64,000 nucleotides of DNA, from NCBI RefSeq assembly GCF_004745805.1, contig NZ_SRLQ01000027.1:1-64000 (forward strand), in the 5' to 3' direction. The position numbers and the translations under genes were made by a program. Shown here one piece after another: positions 22,166 to 41,615 of the stretch. The stretch comes from Mycolicibacterium sp. CH28 (GTDB lineage: Bacteria > Actinomycetota > Actinomycetes > Mycobacteriales > Mycobacteriaceae). The first letter of the stretch is position 1. Every line of letters begins with the position of its first letter. The notes below the pieces were generated by a model. It did no database searches. It saw nothing but the letters and a program-made list of their open reading frames with translations, and was not told the DNA's origin.

Positions 22166-22249
22166 CCGTAAAGGATACGGGCAGCACGGTGACGGTCACA
22201 ATTCGGATTATTGAATTCAGCCTACGGAATTCGCCATGAACCATTAAAA

Positions 22250-22277
22250 GTGGCCCCCGAATATCTTCGGGGGCCAC
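22250..22277 (-). terminator. Intrinsic terminator, distal, of the rRNA operon
   Basis: A perfect 12-bp stem (GTGGCCCCCGAA paired with TTCGGGGGCCAC) with a four-base loop is followed on the minus strand by TTTTAATGG, giving a U-tract. It backs up the proximal hairpin. Confidence 0.88.
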
Positions 22278-22296
22278 AATATCGGGCCTAGAAATG

Positions 22297-22329
22297 CCTG
22301 AGCCCCCCACATTACGTGGGGGGCTCAGG
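22297..22329 (-). terminator. Strong hairpin just after 5S rRNA
   Basis: A perfect 14-bp stem (CCTGAGCCCCCCAC with GTGGGGGGCTCAGG) and five-base loop lies about 10 bases beyond the 5S 3' end. Only a weak T-run (CATTTC) follows on the minus strand, typical of mycobacterial terminators. Confidence 0.85.
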
Positions 22330-22339
22330 ACTTAAATTG

Positions 22340-22455
22340 TGTTCGGCGGTGTCCTACTTTTCCACCCGTGTTGGGTAGTATCATCGGCGCTGGCAGGCTT
22401 AGCTTCCGGGTTCGGGATGGGTCCGGGCGTTTCCCTGCCGCTGTGGCCGCCGTAA
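22340..22455 (-). rRNA. rrf: 5S ribosomal RNA
   Basis: 116 bases. On the minus strand it begins TTACGGCGGCCACAGCGG and ends CACCGCCGAACA, matching mycobacterial 5S rRNA ends. It is the last gene of the 16S-23S-5S operon. The loop region near 22371-22380 differs from the M. tuberculosis sequence I remember, as expected for a rapid grower. Confidence 0.95.
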
Positions 22456-22575
22456 CTTTATTTTTTTGGTTGCCTCTGGTTTTTGGTGGTGGGGTGGGTG
22501 TTGTGGTGTGTGGTGTGGTTGCGGGCGTCTGTGTGTTCTTACTTTTAACCGAAATCAATGGTGTTTTGTTTTGGT

Positions 22576-27617
<5,042 letters not shown>

Positions 27618-27835
27618 ACCCCTCGACCAAACGAGGCAGAATTCGAATCAGAAAAATCTGACCTAACAAAAAGACACCAAAAACTGGCATCAAAAAACAA
27701 AACCACCCATTCAAAAGGAAGACGAGGAGTCCCCCAAAACAAGTGGCAAAAACAACAAACAAAAACCACCAAACACACTATTGAGTTCTCAAACAACACA
27801 CCCAGCAAACCTTGCCCGTTTAGGGCAACCCTGCC
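27618..27835 (-). promoter_or_regulatory. rRNA operon leader with antitermination-type motif
   Basis: About 220 bases of A/T-richer leader between the most proximal promoter and 16S. On the minus strand it contains TGTTGTTTGAGAACTCAATA (27778-27797), the conserved mycobacterial leader/boxA-region motif, and complementary segments that pair with sequence beyond the 16S 3' end for RNase III processing. Motif identity is from memory of mycobacterial leaders. Confidence 0.7.
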
Positions 27836-27864
27836 AGCTTACTTCACGAACCTGTCGGTGTCAA
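27836..27864 (-). promoter_or_regulatory. rRNA promoter, proximal
   Basis: Minus strand -35 TTGACA (27859-27864), 17-bp spacer, -10 TAAGCT (27836-27841), followed by GGCAGGGTTGCC. This is a consensus SigA promoter. It shares the GAAGTAAG(C/T)T core with the two upstream copies. Confidence 0.85.
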
Positions 27865-27936
27865 CTTGCCACCCTCGTTCCGTTTCCGGTTCAAAAGTGT
27901 CTGGCTAGTTGACGCCCGCCAGCAGGCAACCCTGCT

Positions 27937-27965
27937 AACTTACTTCAAAGCTCTCTCCGTGTCAA
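27937..27965 (-). promoter_or_regulatory. rRNA promoter, middle
   Basis: Minus strand -35 TTGACA (27960-27965), 17-bp spacer, -10 TAAGTT (27937-27942), followed by AGCAGGGTTGCC. It is nearly identical to the proximal promoter and lies 101 bases upstream of it. Confidence 0.85.
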
Positions 27966-28042
27966 CTCGCTGCTTTGCGTCTTAACTGCGAACGCTGGGC
28001 AACTGGCTGACTGACTGGCTTGCGCCAGCAGACAGCCCCGCT

Positions 28043-28071
28043 AACTTACTTCAAAGGCTTATCAGATTCGG
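28043..28071 (-). promoter_or_regulatory. rRNA promoter, distal (weak -35)
   Basis: Minus strand -10 TAAGTT (28043-28048) with the same GAAGTAAGTTAGC(A/G)GGG context as the other two. The sequence 17 bp upstream is CCGAAT, a poor -35. It lies about 50 bases after the murA stop, where rrnA P1 sits in other mycobacteria. Confidence 0.6.
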
Positions 28072-28122
28072 CTTACCGCTTCCGTCCCGTTCCCGGGTCC
28101 GGCGCGACCGGCTCGACATACA

Positions 28123-29373
28123 TTACACACGTTCGATCTCAGCTCCAAGTCGGACCAGATTCTCCACGAAAAGCGGGTAACCCCGGTCGATATGGAACAC
28201 GTCGTGCACTTCGGTCTCGCCGTCCGCGACGAGCCCTGCCAACACCAATCCGGCGCCCGCACGGATGTCCGAGCACCACACCGGTGCGCTGGATAGCTGC
28301 GGGATCCCCCGCACCACCGCGTGATGACCGTCGGTCCTGGCGTCGGCTCCGAGCCGGATCATCTCCTCGACGAACCGAAATCTTGCTTCGAAGACGTTCT
28401 CGGTGATCATCGACGTCCCGTCGGCAATGGACGCCAGCGCGATCGCCATCGGCTGCAAGTCGGTCGGGAAACCCGGGAACGGAAGCGTCGCGACGTTGCC
28501 GGCCTTTGGCCGGTCGTACTGCACCACGCGAAATCCGTTGTCGTGCTGGGTGACAGTGGCGCCGGCGTCATGCAACTTGTGCAGCACCAGCTGAAGATGA
28601 GCGGGGTCCACGCCGGTGACCGAGATGTCGCCGCGCGTCATCGCTGCGGCAATCCCCCACGTAGCTGCGACGATCCGATCCCCGATCACCCGATGTTCGG
28701 TGGGGTACATCTTCGGGACACCGGTGATCGTGAGCGTGGAAGTCCCGGCTCCCTCGACCTGGGCGCCCATCTGATTGAGCATCTCGCAGAGGTCGATGAC
28801 ATCGGGCTCGCGCGCCGCGTTGTGGATCGTGGTGACACCTTCGGCGACCACCGCGGCCATCAGGATGTTCTCGGTCGCCCCCACGGAAGGGAACTCCAAC
28901 TGGATCTCCGCGCCGCGAAGCCTTTCGGCGGTAGCCACGACGCAGCCGTGCTCGATCGTGCACTCCGCGCCGAGCTGACGCAGCCCGGCCTGATGCATGT
29001 CGAGCGGACGGGAGCCGATCGCGTCACCGCCGGGCAGCGCAACGCGGGCTCGCTTACACCGTCCCACCAGCGGACCCAGCACACAGACTGACGCGCGGAA
29101 CTGACGTACCGCGGCGAAATCTGCTTCGTACTTGGGCTCCTCAGGAGACGTGATCCGCACCACCGAGCCGTCGAGTTCGACGTTGGCCCCGAGACCGCGA
29201 AGAACCTCGGCCATCAGCGGCACGTCCAGGATGTCCGGGCAGTTAGTGATCGTGGTGGTGCCCTCGGCCAGCAGACTGGCGGCCATCAGCTTGAGGACAC
29301 TGTTCTTAGCGCCCCCCACAGCTACCTCGCCTGATAACCGGTTTCCGCCGGTCACCACGAAACGCTCGCCCAC
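28123..29373 (-). CDS. murA: UDP-N-acetylglucosamine 1-carboxyvinyltransferase MurA
   Basis: 416 residues from GTG 29373 ([20 protein letters not shown]); extra upstream codons do not match the family. It catalyses the first committed step of peptidoglycan synthesis, transferring enolpyruvate from PEP to UDP-GlcNAc. The catalytic loop reads [11 protein letters not shown]: position 117 is Asp instead of the usual Cys, the substitution that makes mycobacterial MurA insensitive to fosfomycin. It lies directly upstream of the rRNA promoters in the same direction, the standard mycobacterial rrnA context. Confidence 0.97.
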   Translation of the reverse strand: MGERFVVTGGNRLSGEVAVGGAKNSVLKLMAASLLAEGTTTITNCPDILDVPLMAEVLRGLGANVELDGSVVRITSPEEPKYEADFAAVRQFRASVCVLGPLVGRCKRARVALPGGDAIGSRPLDMHQAGLRQLGAECTIEHGCVVATAERLRGAEIQLEFPSVGATENILMAAVVAEGVTTIHNAAREPDVIDLCEMLNQMGAQVEGAGTSTLTITGVPKMYPTEHRVIGDRIVAATWGIAAAMTRGDISVTGVDPAHLQLVLHKLHDAGATVTQHDNGFRVVQYDRPKAGNVATLPFPGFPTDLQPMAIALASIADGTSMITENVFEARFRFVEEMIRLGADARTDGHHAVVRGIPQLSSAPVWCSDIRAGAGLVLAGLVADGETEVHDVFHIDRGYPLFVENLVRLGAEIERV

Positions 29374-29422
29374 GGCCGTCAGTTTAGTGGAGCCGACACC
29401 CAGTACCGGCACACTCGGCCGG

Positions 29423-29428
29423 TACGGT
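29423..29428 (+). promoter_or_regulatory. -10 box of the adenosyltransferase gene, probable leaderless start
   Basis: TACGGT fits the mycobacterial TANNNT -10 consensus and ends seven bases before the ATG at 29436, so transcription probably begins at the start codon. The divergent murA start is 62 bases from this ATG. Confidence 0.5.
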
Positions 29429-29435
29429 CTGACTC

Positions 29436-30029
29436 ATGGCAGTACACCTGACCCGCATCTATACCCGTACCGGTGACGACGGGACGTCTGGACTGAGTGA
29501 TTTCTCACGGGTGCAGAAGAACGATCCGCGTCTGGTCGCCTATGCCGACTGCGACGAAGCCAACGCCGCCATCGGGGTGGCTGTGGCCATGGGCGAGCCC
29601 GATGCAGAACTGCGCAAAGTCCTGGTGCAGATTCAGAACGACCTGTTCGACGCGGGCGCCGACCTCTCGACTCCCGTGGTCGAAAACCCCGAATACCAGC
29701 CGTTGCGGATCACCCCGCCCTACATCGAGCGACTCGAGGCTTGGTGCGACCACTACAACGAGACCCTGCCCGCTCTCAACTCGTTCATCCTGCCGGGCGG
29801 TACGGCGCTCTCGGCACTGTTGCACGTGGCGCGAACCGTGACGCGGCGGGCTGAACGAGCCGCCTGGATCGCGGTGAATGCCTACCCCGACACGGTCAGC
29901 CCGCTGCCGGCCCGCTACCTGAACCGGTTGTCCGACCTGCTGTTCATCTTGTCCCGGGTGGCCAACCCGGACGGCGACGTCCTGTGGCAACCGGGCGGAG
30001 CGAAGGCCGGCGGTCCAGAGACGGAATAG
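29436..30029 (+). CDS. pduO: PduO-type ATP:cob(I)alamin adenosyltransferase
   Basis: 197 residues. It transfers the adenosyl group of ATP to cob(I)alamin, making coenzyme B12. Family motifs are IYTRTGDDGTSGLSDFSRV at the N-terminus (ATP binding), LPGGTALSALLHVARTVTRR, and AERAAWIAVN. It is the Rv1314c homologue; in mycobacteria this enzyme also serves the B12-dependent methylmalonyl-CoA mutase. It is divergent from murA and converges with the DUF2550 gene, one base apart. Confidence 0.94.
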   Translation: MAVHLTRIYTRTGDDGTSGLSDFSRVQKNDPRLVAYADCDEANAAIGVAVAMGEPDAELRKVLVQIQNDLFDAGADLSTPVVENPEYQPLRITPPYIERLEAWCDHYNETLPALNSFILPGGTALSALLHVARTVTRRAERAAWIAVNAYPDTVSPLPARYLNRLSDLLFILSRVANPDGDVLWQPGGAKAGGPETE

Positions 30030-30030
30030 C

Positions 30031-30474
30031 TCAGACCGTGCGGCGCCGAGCCCTCGGCGATGGCCGGGACTCGACCCACGACAGGAACGCCGTCAACGCC
30101 CCACGATCGAGCGCCAATTCGTAACCGCGCCATAGGTCGGCCGTGGTGTCGTGCAGTTCGAGGACAACGATCTCTTGCGTCATGATGTCGAACTCGTCGC
30201 CGCGCGGCGCGCGGCGCGAAATGATCTCCAAGCCGCGCCGGCTCAGTCGCCGATCCGGCCACCACCGCAGGCTCGACAACCGGTAGAACCTTGCCTCGTC
30301 GCCGCGGTACCGGATGACCCCGTGTCGCCAACCGTGCCCACCCACTGCCGGAATGTCACGCAGGATCGCTGCCGTACCGCCCTGACGTAGCTTCCACAGC
30401 CGATAGCTGAGCGCGGCGACGGCCAGCAACAGCACGCTGACGAGCGCGACCATGAAGATCATCGGCGCGCTCAT
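30031..30474 (-). CDS. DUF2550 family membrane protein (Rv1312 type)
   Basis: 147 residues. One N-terminal transmembrane segment (MIFMVALVSVLLLAVAALSY, residues 5-24) is followed by a cytoplasmic beta-rich domain (HGVIRYRGDEARFYRLSSLR, WWPDRRLSRRGLEI). Function is unknown, but it follows atpC by 17 bases in most mycobacteria, so it is probably co-transcribed with the ATP synthase operon. Confidence 0.88.
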   Translation of the reverse strand: MSAPMIFMVALVSVLLLAVAALSYRLWKLRQGGTAAILRDIPAVGGHGWRHGVIRYRGDEARFYRLSSLRWWPDRRLSRRGLEIISRRAPRGDEFDIMTQEIVVLELHDTTADLWRGYELALDRGALTAFLSWVESRPSPRARRRTV

Positions 30475-30491
30475 CAGTCGCTGATCCGCTG

Positions 30492-30857
30492 CTAGTCGAG
30501 TTGGCCAAGGGCACGCAGGCGCGCCCGGCCCCGAGCGGCTGTCTGCGGGTCATCGGAGCCGGCGTCGGCCTTGGCCGCGTCCGCGTTGATCTCCGACTCG
30601 AACTCGGCGGACTCCGCGAGGATGGTCACGCCCGCTTCGGTCACCGACAGATAGCCCCCGTCGACGGCGATGCGCAGGTCGTCCTCACCCTCGCGCTCGA
30701 CGCGCACCATCGCGTCGTCCACCAGCTGTGCAACCAGCGGAATGTGCCGCGGCATGATGCCGATCTCGCCTGAGATGGTGCGGGTGAAGACGAAGGTTGC
30801 CTTGCCCGACCAGATCTTGCGCTCGACGGCGACGATGTCGACGTCCAATTCGGCCAT
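30492..30857 (-). CDS. atpC: ATP synthase epsilon subunit
   Basis: 121 residues. The N-terminal beta-sandwich ([36 protein letters not shown]) is complete and the C-terminal helical part is short, as in mycobacteria. Epsilon sits on the central stalk with gamma and limits ATP hydrolysis. It starts 63 bases after the atpD stop. Confidence 0.96.
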   Translation of the reverse strand: MAELDVDIVAVERKIWSGKATFVFTRTISGEIGIMPRHIPLVAQLVDDAMVRVEREGEDDLRIAVDGGYLSVTEAGVTILAESAEFESEINADAAKADAGSDDPQTAARGRARLRALGQLD

Positions 30858-30920
30858 CTCACATCACCTTTCGCATATGACGCTCCAGAGCTGGCTTGAA
30901 GCTCTTCGCGCAAGCGCTCA

Positions 30921-33318
<2,398 letters not shown>

Positions 33319-33325
33319 CGGTTAC

Positions 33326-34975
<1,650 letters not shown>

Positions 34976-35035
34976 GGCTTTTCGTCTTCCTGCCTTTGCT
35001 TGGGTCTGTAGAGGTTCGTTAGCCTGTTCGGCCAG

Positions 35036-36367
35036 CTAGTCCGGCAATTTCGTCTCTGCTGCAGCCAGCCGCGAGGACAGCGTCGCGTCGATCACCTCGT
35101 CGCCGACGGCGACCGAGAGGCCGCCCAGCAACGAAGGATCAATGTTCAACTGCACCGAAACCGGGTGGTTGTAGATGCGGGTCAGCACCTGAGTCAGCCG
35201 GGTGCGCTGGGCATCGCTGAGCTCGGCAGCCGCACTCACTTGAGCGACGATCTCGCCGCGGCGGGCGACCGCGAGCTGGGCCAGGCGCAGCACGGATTCG
35301 TCAGCCCGGCCACCACGCAGCAAGCGGACAGTCTGGGCGAGCAGGGCCGCCGTGATCGCGTTGGCTCCGCTGTTGTCGCGCAACACGTTGTGCAGCAACT
35401 CGACCCGGCCGTCGGCCGGCGCGGACGGATCACCGAGCAGCGAGGCCAGCTTCGGCTGCTGATCGAGGATTCGGTTGAACCGGAAGAGCTGCTCCTCGAC
35501 CTCGTCGGCCTGGTTCTCGCGTTCCGCGCGGACCAGCAGTGCCAGCCGGGCAACGTACTCGATGGAGTCGACGAGATCGGACGTCAATGACCATCGCACC
35601 GAAGCCGCGGTGTTGAGCAGGTCCAGTGTGGTGTCGCCGACCTTGCCGGTCAGCAGCCTGCTGAGCAGTTCCTTCTTGGCGGCGACCTCGCCGGAGGCCT
35701 CCGCAAGATGCCGGGCCAGGATCGGCTCGCCGATCAGCAGCTCGGCCACCGAGGCGAGTTCGTCGGACAAGGCGGACAGCGCCTCAGGCGACAAGCTCGA
35801 AGACAGCGAGTCGAACTTGTCGATCAAAGCAGCCTGTGCGTCCCGGCTGGCCGACCGCAGATCCGAGGCGATCTCGAGGGCGAACGCCGCGGGCGCCATG
35901 GAGTCCAGTTCGTCCAGGAACCGGTCGATGGTGGCGGACTGGGCCTGCGGGTCGGCGACGTGCGCGCGAACCAACTCGCCTGCGCGCCGAACCGACTCGC
36001 TACCCAGGTCCTGGCGCAGTTGCCGGATCAGCTGGGCACGCAGCAGGGCAACCTGCTGCGCCCCTTGAACTTTGATCCGTTCCACCTCGACGTCGGCGTG
36101 CGCGCGAAGCTGCTCGACGATCCGTTCGGAATCAGTCCGAGCCTCTTCAATGATGTGCTTGGCCTCAGCCTTGGCTTCGTCGACCCGCTGGGTGTGATGC
36201 TTGTCGGCCTCGGCCAACCGCTTGGCGGCCTTGGCGCTTTCATCCAGCTGAGTGCGCACCGTCTCCTGCTGGTTGGCCATCAGCCGGCGCACCGGCGGCA
36301 CCACGTACCGCCAGATGATCCAGATGATGACCAGGAAGCCGATGAGCTGTCCGATGAAGGTTGACAT
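35036..36367 (-). CDS. atpFH: ATP synthase b-delta fusion subunit
   Basis: 443 residues. An N-terminal transmembrane segment ([20 protein letters not shown], residues 4-23) and long b-like coiled coil (about 30-165) are fused to a delta domain (about 260-443, ending [12 protein letters not shown]). This fusion is characteristic of mycobacteria and forms part of the peripheral stalk with the separate b subunit (AtpF). It starts three bases after the atpF stop. Confidence 0.97.
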   Translation of the reverse strand: MSTFIGQLIGFLVIIWIIWRYVVPPVRRLMANQQETVRTQLDESAKAAKRLAEADKHHTQRVDEAKAEAKHIIEEARTDSERIVEQLRAHADVEVERIKVQGAQQVALLRAQLIRQLRQDLGSESVRRAGELVRAHVADPQAQSATIDRFLDELDSMAPAAFALEIASDLRSASRDAQAALIDKFDSLSSSLSPEALSALSDELASVAELLIGEPILARHLAEASGEVAAKKELLSRLLTGKVGDTTLDLLNTAASVRWSLTSDLVDSIEYVARLALLVRAERENQADEVEEQLFRFNRILDQQPKLASLLGDPSAPADGRVELLHNVLRDNSGANAITAALLAQTVRLLRGGRADESVLRLAQLAVARRGEIVAQVSAAAELSDAQRTRLTQVLTRIYNHPVSVQLNIDPSLLGGLSVAVGDEVIDATLSSRLAAAETKLPD

Positions 36368-36370
36368 GTC

Positions 36371-36895
36371 CTACCGTCCCGGCGCCGTTGTCGCCGACTC
36401 GCTGGAGACCGCGTTGGTGACCGGGACACCGAGGACCCGGCTGGCCAAGGTCGCCGACAGTGAGTCCACCGACGACCGTAGATCCGCCGCGATGGCGTCG
36501 CTCTGCTGCTTGAGCTGCTCGGCAGCCTGCTGCAGCACTGCGGCCGCCTCCTCGTTGGCCCGACCGCGCATTTCGTCGAGAACCTTGCGGCCCTCCGCCC
36601 GGGCCTCGTCACGGATGCCCGAGGCCTCGGTGCGGGCCGCGCCCATCTCCTTGCGGTAATCGGAGTCGGCGGCGGCTTCCTGCTCGCTGGCCTTGCGATT
36701 GTCGTCGGTGGTCTTGACGACCATCTTCTCGCGTTCACCGAGCACCTTCTGGATCGGCGGCACGACAAACTTGCCGATCACGCCCAGCACGATCAAGAAG
36801 ATGGCCAGTACGAAGAAGAAGGTGCCGTTGGGGATGAGGAAGTTGCTGGTACCGCCTTCCTCAGCCGCCAACACAGTGACGCTGTGCTCCCCCAT
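36371..36895 (-). CDS. atpF: ATP synthase b subunit
   Basis: 174 residues. A transmembrane segment ([20 protein letters not shown], about residues 25-44) is followed by a charged coiled-coil stalk ([20 protein letters not shown]). It pairs with the b-delta fusion in the peripheral stalk. Five bases separate it from atpE. Confidence 0.96.
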   Translation of the reverse strand: MGEHSVTVLAAEEGGTSNFLIPNGTFFFVLAIFLIVLGVIGKFVVPPIQKVLGEREKMVVKTTDDNRKASEQEAAADSDYRKEMGAARTEASGIRDEARAEGRKVLDEMRGRANEEAAAVLQQAAEQLKQQSDAIAADLRSSVDSLSATLASRVLGVPVTNAVSSESATTAPGR

Positions 36896-36900
36896 GCCGA

Positions 36901-37979
<1,079 letters not shown>

Positions 37980-37986
37980 GGGGTGC

Positions 37987-38472
37987 TCAGCCCTTCGATG
38001 CTTCGTCTGCGGGGTCGGAGACTGCGGTGCCCGGCACGGTGGCACTGTCGTCGCTGTCATCGCCACCGTTGCGGATCTTCTTCCACACCGGCAGCGCCGT
38101 GCTCAAAACCAGCACAACTTGGAACAACGCGAGGCCAAAGAGGACGCCTAGTCCCATCGGCCGGAAGATGATCGCGATGGTCAGCCCGATCGCGGTGATC
38201 ACCAGCAGCCGGGTGGCCGAGTTCAGCGCCATCTTGCGCTTGAGCGGATGATCACCGGCGGTGATCGAATCGACGGAGCGCTGCACCAGGACTGCGTTGA
38301 TCAGGCCCAGCGCCAGACCGATACCGAAGAAGACCCCGAACATGATGTGGCCGGCCAGGCCGGCCAGGACCACGGCCAGCGCCGTCAACGCGCAGCAGAC
38401 AGCGAGGAGCCGAACGGGCCGGAAGGCAACGGACGGAAACACCAACGGCGCGTCTTGCGCTGGCGTCGTCAC
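37987..38472 (-). CDS. atpI: AtpI-like membrane protein, first gene of the ATP synthase operon
   Basis: 161 residues from GTG 38472, preceded by GAGGTGAACCT. Four hydrophobic segments (for example [40 protein letters not shown]). It is the Rv1303 homologue, in the position of atpI (uncI), which assists ATP synthase assembly or c-ring formation in other bacteria. Sequence similarity to E. coli AtpI is low, so the name rests mostly on position and topology. Confidence 0.85.
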   Translation of the reverse strand: MTTPAQDAPLVFPSVAFRPVRLLAVCCALTALAVVLAGLAGHIMFGVFFGIGLALGLINAVLVQRSVDSITAGDHPLKRKMALNSATRLLVITAIGLTIAIIFRPMGLGVLFGLALFQVVLVLSTALPVWKKIRNGGDDSDDSATVPGTAVSDPADEASKG

Positions 38473-38719
38473 AGGTTCACCTCAATCATGCGTTCGCGAG
38501 AGCCGTTCGAGTGATGTTCGCGTGTTTGCCCGCCGAGCGTATCGGAGGGCGACTGGCGCGCTGGAATCACCCAAGGGGCAGCTCCCTTTGTCGGTCGTAA
38601 TTCGGCGCCGATCGGGCGTTACTCCGATGGGCCGGGCCGGCAACCCGCGAGGATTCTGCATGTCTCGGCTGGGTTCTGCCAGCACCGTACCACATGGTAG
38701 ACGGCCAAAAACACGTCTA
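38473..38719 (-). promoter_or_regulatory. Upstream region of the ATP synthase operon
   Basis: 247 bases between the wecA stop and the atpI start, the largest gap in this block, so the main atp promoter is expected here. A TACGGT (-10 type) word occurs on the minus strand near 38688-38693, without a good -35. No palindrome was noted. Confidence 0.4.
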
Positions 38720-39922
38720 CTACTTACTGTCGTAAACTCCGTCGTAATCGTCGTCCCGGCGACGCAACAACGGGATCAAGGTGACCACCACCGCGACCAC
38801 GATCGCGGCCAGCATCACCGCTCCGGTGTAGCGCGGGTCGAAGAAGATGGTGGCGGCCGCGCCGAAGGCGATGATGCCCACCCATAGGTAGATCAGCAGC
38901 ACGGCGCGGCGGTGGGAGTGCCCGATCTGCAGCAGTCGGTGGTGCAGGTGCATCTTGTCGGGGCTCAGTGGGCTGCGCCCGGCGCGGGTGCGCCGCACGA
39001 TGGCCAGCAGTGTGTCCAGGGCCGGCACCAGCATCACCGCGACCACCAGCAGGAACGGCGAGAGCAAGGCGAAAACGTCCCGCGCGCCGTATGCGCTCTG
39101 CGAGATCGGGCCGGCCGCAGTGGTCGACGCGGCCGCCAGCATCAACCCGACGAGCATCGAGCCGGAATCACCCATGAAGATCCTGGCGCGATAGAAGTTG
39201 TGCGGCAGGAACCCCAGACACGCGCCGGCCAACACCACCGAGATCACCGCGGGCGGATAGAACAGCACGTCGCCACCGTGATCTCGCAACAGCCCGACGG
39301 AAAAGATGCAGATGGCCAATGCGGTGATCAGGCCGAGGCCGGCCGCCAGCCCGTCGAGCCCGTCGACGAAGTTCATCGCGTTGACGATCGACACAGTCAG
39401 CGCCAAGGTCAGCAGGATCGAGGACACCTGATCGAGCACGATGGTGCCGACGCCGCCAATAGGGATGTAGAGCACGCTCCAGGCCACGCCCATGGTGACC
39501 AGGACACTGGCCGCGGTGATCTGCCCGGCGAACTTGGTCAGCGCGTCCAATCCCCACCGGTCGTCGATCAGGCCGATGGCCATGATCAAACCTCCGGCGA
39601 CGACGACGGCGGGCATGCCCGAGGAGTAGATGAAGCCACGGGTCAACGCCGGCAGCTGGGAGGCCAGGAAGACGGCGGCGACGACACCGAGATACATCGC
39701 CAGCCCGCCCATGCGCGGGGTGGGTTTGATGTGCACGTCGCGCTCACGGGGGTAGGCCACCGCACCCATCCGGGTGGCCAACAGCCGGACCCAACCGGTG
39801 GCGAAATAGGTGATGATCGCCGCGGTCAGACCGACCAGAGCCAGCTCGCGCAACGGCACACCGGCGCCACGATCGGACAGCGCGAGGAATTCACTGGCGA
39901 GGCGAACCGTTCCGCTTGGCAT
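38720..39922 (-). CDS. wecA: Decaprenyl-phosphate N-acetylglucosamine-1-phosphate transferase WecA
   Basis: 400 residues from ATG 39922 (MPSGTVRLASEFLALS). The open frame runs on to 40684, but that part is a shadow of sua5. About eleven membrane helices. Family motifs HIKPTPRMGGLAMYLGV, NAMNFVDGLDGLAAGLGLIT (catalytic aspartates) and IFMGDSGSMLVG are all present. It starts arabinogalactan linker synthesis by putting GlcNAc-1-phosphate on decaprenyl phosphate. Confidence 0.95.
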   Translation of the reverse strand: MPSGTVRLASEFLALSDRGAGVPLRELALVGLTAAIITYFATGWVRLLATRMGAVAYPRERDVHIKPTPRMGGLAMYLGVVAAVFLASQLPALTRGFIYSSGMPAVVVAGGLIMAIGLIDDRWGLDALTKFAGQITAASVLVTMGVAWSVLYIPIGGVGTIVLDQVSSILLTLALTVSIVNAMNFVDGLDGLAAGLGLITALAICIFSVGLLRDHGGDVLFYPPAVISVVLAGACLGFLPHNFYRARIFMGDSGSMLVGLMLAAASTTAAGPISQSAYGARDVFALLSPFLLVVAVMLVPALDTLLAIVRRTRAGRSPLSPDKMHLHHRLLQIGHSHRRAVLLIYLWVGIIAFGAAATIFFDPRYTGAVMLAAIVVAVVVTLIPLLRRRDDDYDGVYDSK

Positions 39923-39966
39923 TGCAAAAACCGTACTGCACCTACCTGTGACCGGCGTAGCGCCGA

Positions 39967-40620
39967 TCAGGCGGTCAACGAGGCCGTGTCGGTGCCCAAC
40001 ACAGCGGCGATAGCCGCGGTGCTGATCGGCCCCTCCCGCAGAACGCGCGGGGTGGGACCGGTCAGGTCGACGATCGTCGAGGCCGACTGTTCCGGCGACG
40101 TCCCGGCATCCAGATACACCTCGACGAGGTCGCCGAGTTGACGCTGGGCCTCCTCGGCCGACGTGGCAGCCGGACGACCGGAGATGTTGGCGCTGGAGAC
40201 GGCCATCGGACCGACCTCGCGCAGCAGTTCGATGGCCACCGGATGCATGGGCATCCGCAACATGACCGTCCCGCGGGCGTCGCCAAGGTCCCATTGCAGC
40301 GACGGCGCCTGCTGCACCACCAGGCTCAGTGCGCCCGGCCAGAAGGCGCGGATCAATTCCCGGGCGCTGTGCGGAACCGAATACACCAGTCCGTCGATCG
40401 TGTGCCAGGAGCCGACGAGCACTCCGACCGGCATGTCCCGGCCGCGGCCCTTGGCGGCCAGCAGGCTGGCGACCGCGGCGCTGTCGAAGGCGTCGGCGCC
40501 GATGCCGTACACAGTGTCGGTCGGCATCACGACCAGCCGCCCGCTCTTGACCGCGGCGGCAGCCGCGGCGATCGCATTGACGCGCTGACTGGCGTCGGCG
40601 CAGTCGAACACCTGGGTCAC
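39967..40620 (-). CDS. sua5: L-threonylcarbamoyladenylate synthase (Sua5/YrdC/YwlC)
   Basis: 217 residues. It makes threonylcarbamoyl-AMP for t6A37 in tRNAs reading ANN codons. Family motifs are GRLVVMPTDTVYGIGADAF (residues 28-46), AKGRGRDMPVGVLVG and SSANISGRPAATSAEEA. The start overlaps the prmC stop by four bases. Confidence 0.95.
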   Translation of the reverse strand: MTQVFDCADASQRVNAIAAAAAAVKSGRLVVMPTDTVYGIGADAFDSAAVASLLAAKGRGRDMPVGVLVGSWHTIDGLVYSVPHSARELIRAFWPGALSLVVQQAPSLQWDLGDARGTVMLRMPMHPVAIELLREVGPMAVSSANISGRPAATSAEEAQRQLGDLVEVYLDAGTSPEQSASTIVDLTGPTPRVLREGPISTAAIAAVLGTDTASLTA

Positions 40621-41615
40621 GCGGGCTCCTTCCTGTCGGGTCGGTCCCGGCTTCCCCTGCCCTCCGCCGGCGCTGGCGCGCCAACTCCGGCCAGGCTCGC
40701 CGAACCTCCCTCCGTCCTGCAGGCCGTCACGAACCGCGGCCGTCCCGCCAGATCGCGGTGCGGCGTGATCGCGGCGAAAAGCTTTGTGCCGGCGATTAAT
40801 TCGACCGTCTGCTCAGACGTTGTGTCGTCGTGCTCGACGGCCAGCAGCCCCCCTGGTTTGAGCCAGCGACCAGCAAGTCCGACGACCGGTGCGATGACGG
40901 TCATCCCGTCTGCACCGCCGAACAGGGCGTGCGACGGGTCGTGCTCGGCGACTTCGGGATCCAGGTCTGCGCCAGCAGGGATGTAGGGCGGGTTGGACAC
41001 CACGAGTTCGACCGTACCGTCCAGCTCGGTCAGCAGTCCGGGGACGGTGACGTCAGCCTGAACCAACTCGACCGTCGTCGACTCGGCGTTGCGGCGCGCA
41101 TAGTCCAGTGCGATGGGGTCGTCGTCCACCGCGATCACCCGGGCCTGTGACCGCGCGGTCGCAAGGGCGATCGCCAGCGCACCGGATCCGGTGCACAGGT
41201 CGACGATCACCGCACGCTCGGGTAACCGTTGGGCCATCGCCCATTCCAGCAACGCTTCGGTCTCCGGACGAGGGATGAAGACTCCGGGCCCGACCTTCAG
41301 GTGTAGCGGGCCGAAGGCCGCCGAACCGGTGAGGTGTTGTAGCGGAACACGACGCGCGCGCGCAGCGATCGCCTGGTCGTAGCGGTGGAAGAAGTCGGCG
41401 TCGGGATCGGGAAGCGTGGCGAGCCGGCCGCGGTCGGTGCCGGCCAGGTGGGCGGCCAGCAGTTCGGCGTCCACCCGAGGTGAGCCGACACCGGCCTCTG
41501 CGAGCACAGCGGTGGCGGCGCCGATGGCTTGCCGGAGCGTGGTCAACGCTCGGCTCCCACCAACTCCGGTCCTCGCTGCGCTGCGATCCGCACTCGTGCT
41601 TGCCTGCGCCGTCAT
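40617..41615 (-). CDS. prmC: Peptide chain release factor N5-glutamine methyltransferase
   Basis: 332 residues. SAM motif [16 protein letters not shown] and the catalytic NPPY in [15 protein letters not shown] are present; the N-terminal helical domain begins near [20 protein letters not shown]. It methylates the glutamine of the GGQ motif in RF1/RF2. The start overlaps the prfA stop as ATGA, which fits coupled expression with its substrate. Some 25 C-terminal residues look like low-complexity read-through. Confidence 0.94.
   Translation of the reverse strand: MTAQASTSADRSAARTGVGGSRALTTLRQAIGAATAVLAEAGVGSPRVDAELLAAHLAGTDRGRLATLPDPDADFFHRYDQAIAARARRVPLQHLTGSAAFGPLHLKVGPGVFIPRPETEALLEWAMAQRLPERAVIVDLCTGSGALAIALATARSQARVIAVDDDPIALDYARRNAESTTVELVQADVTVPGLLTELDGTVELVVSNPPYIPAGADLDPEVAEHDPSHALFGGADGMTVIAPVVGLAGRWLKPGGLLAVEHDDTTSEQTVELIAGTKLFAAITPHRDLAGRPRFVTACRTEGGSASLAGVGAPAPAEGRGSRDRPDRKEPA

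Noticed and set aside
39923-40684. Upstream extension of the wecA frame to 40684
   Set aside because: This part overlaps sua5 in another frame and reads as Arg/Gly-rich noise; the wecA start is ATG 39922.
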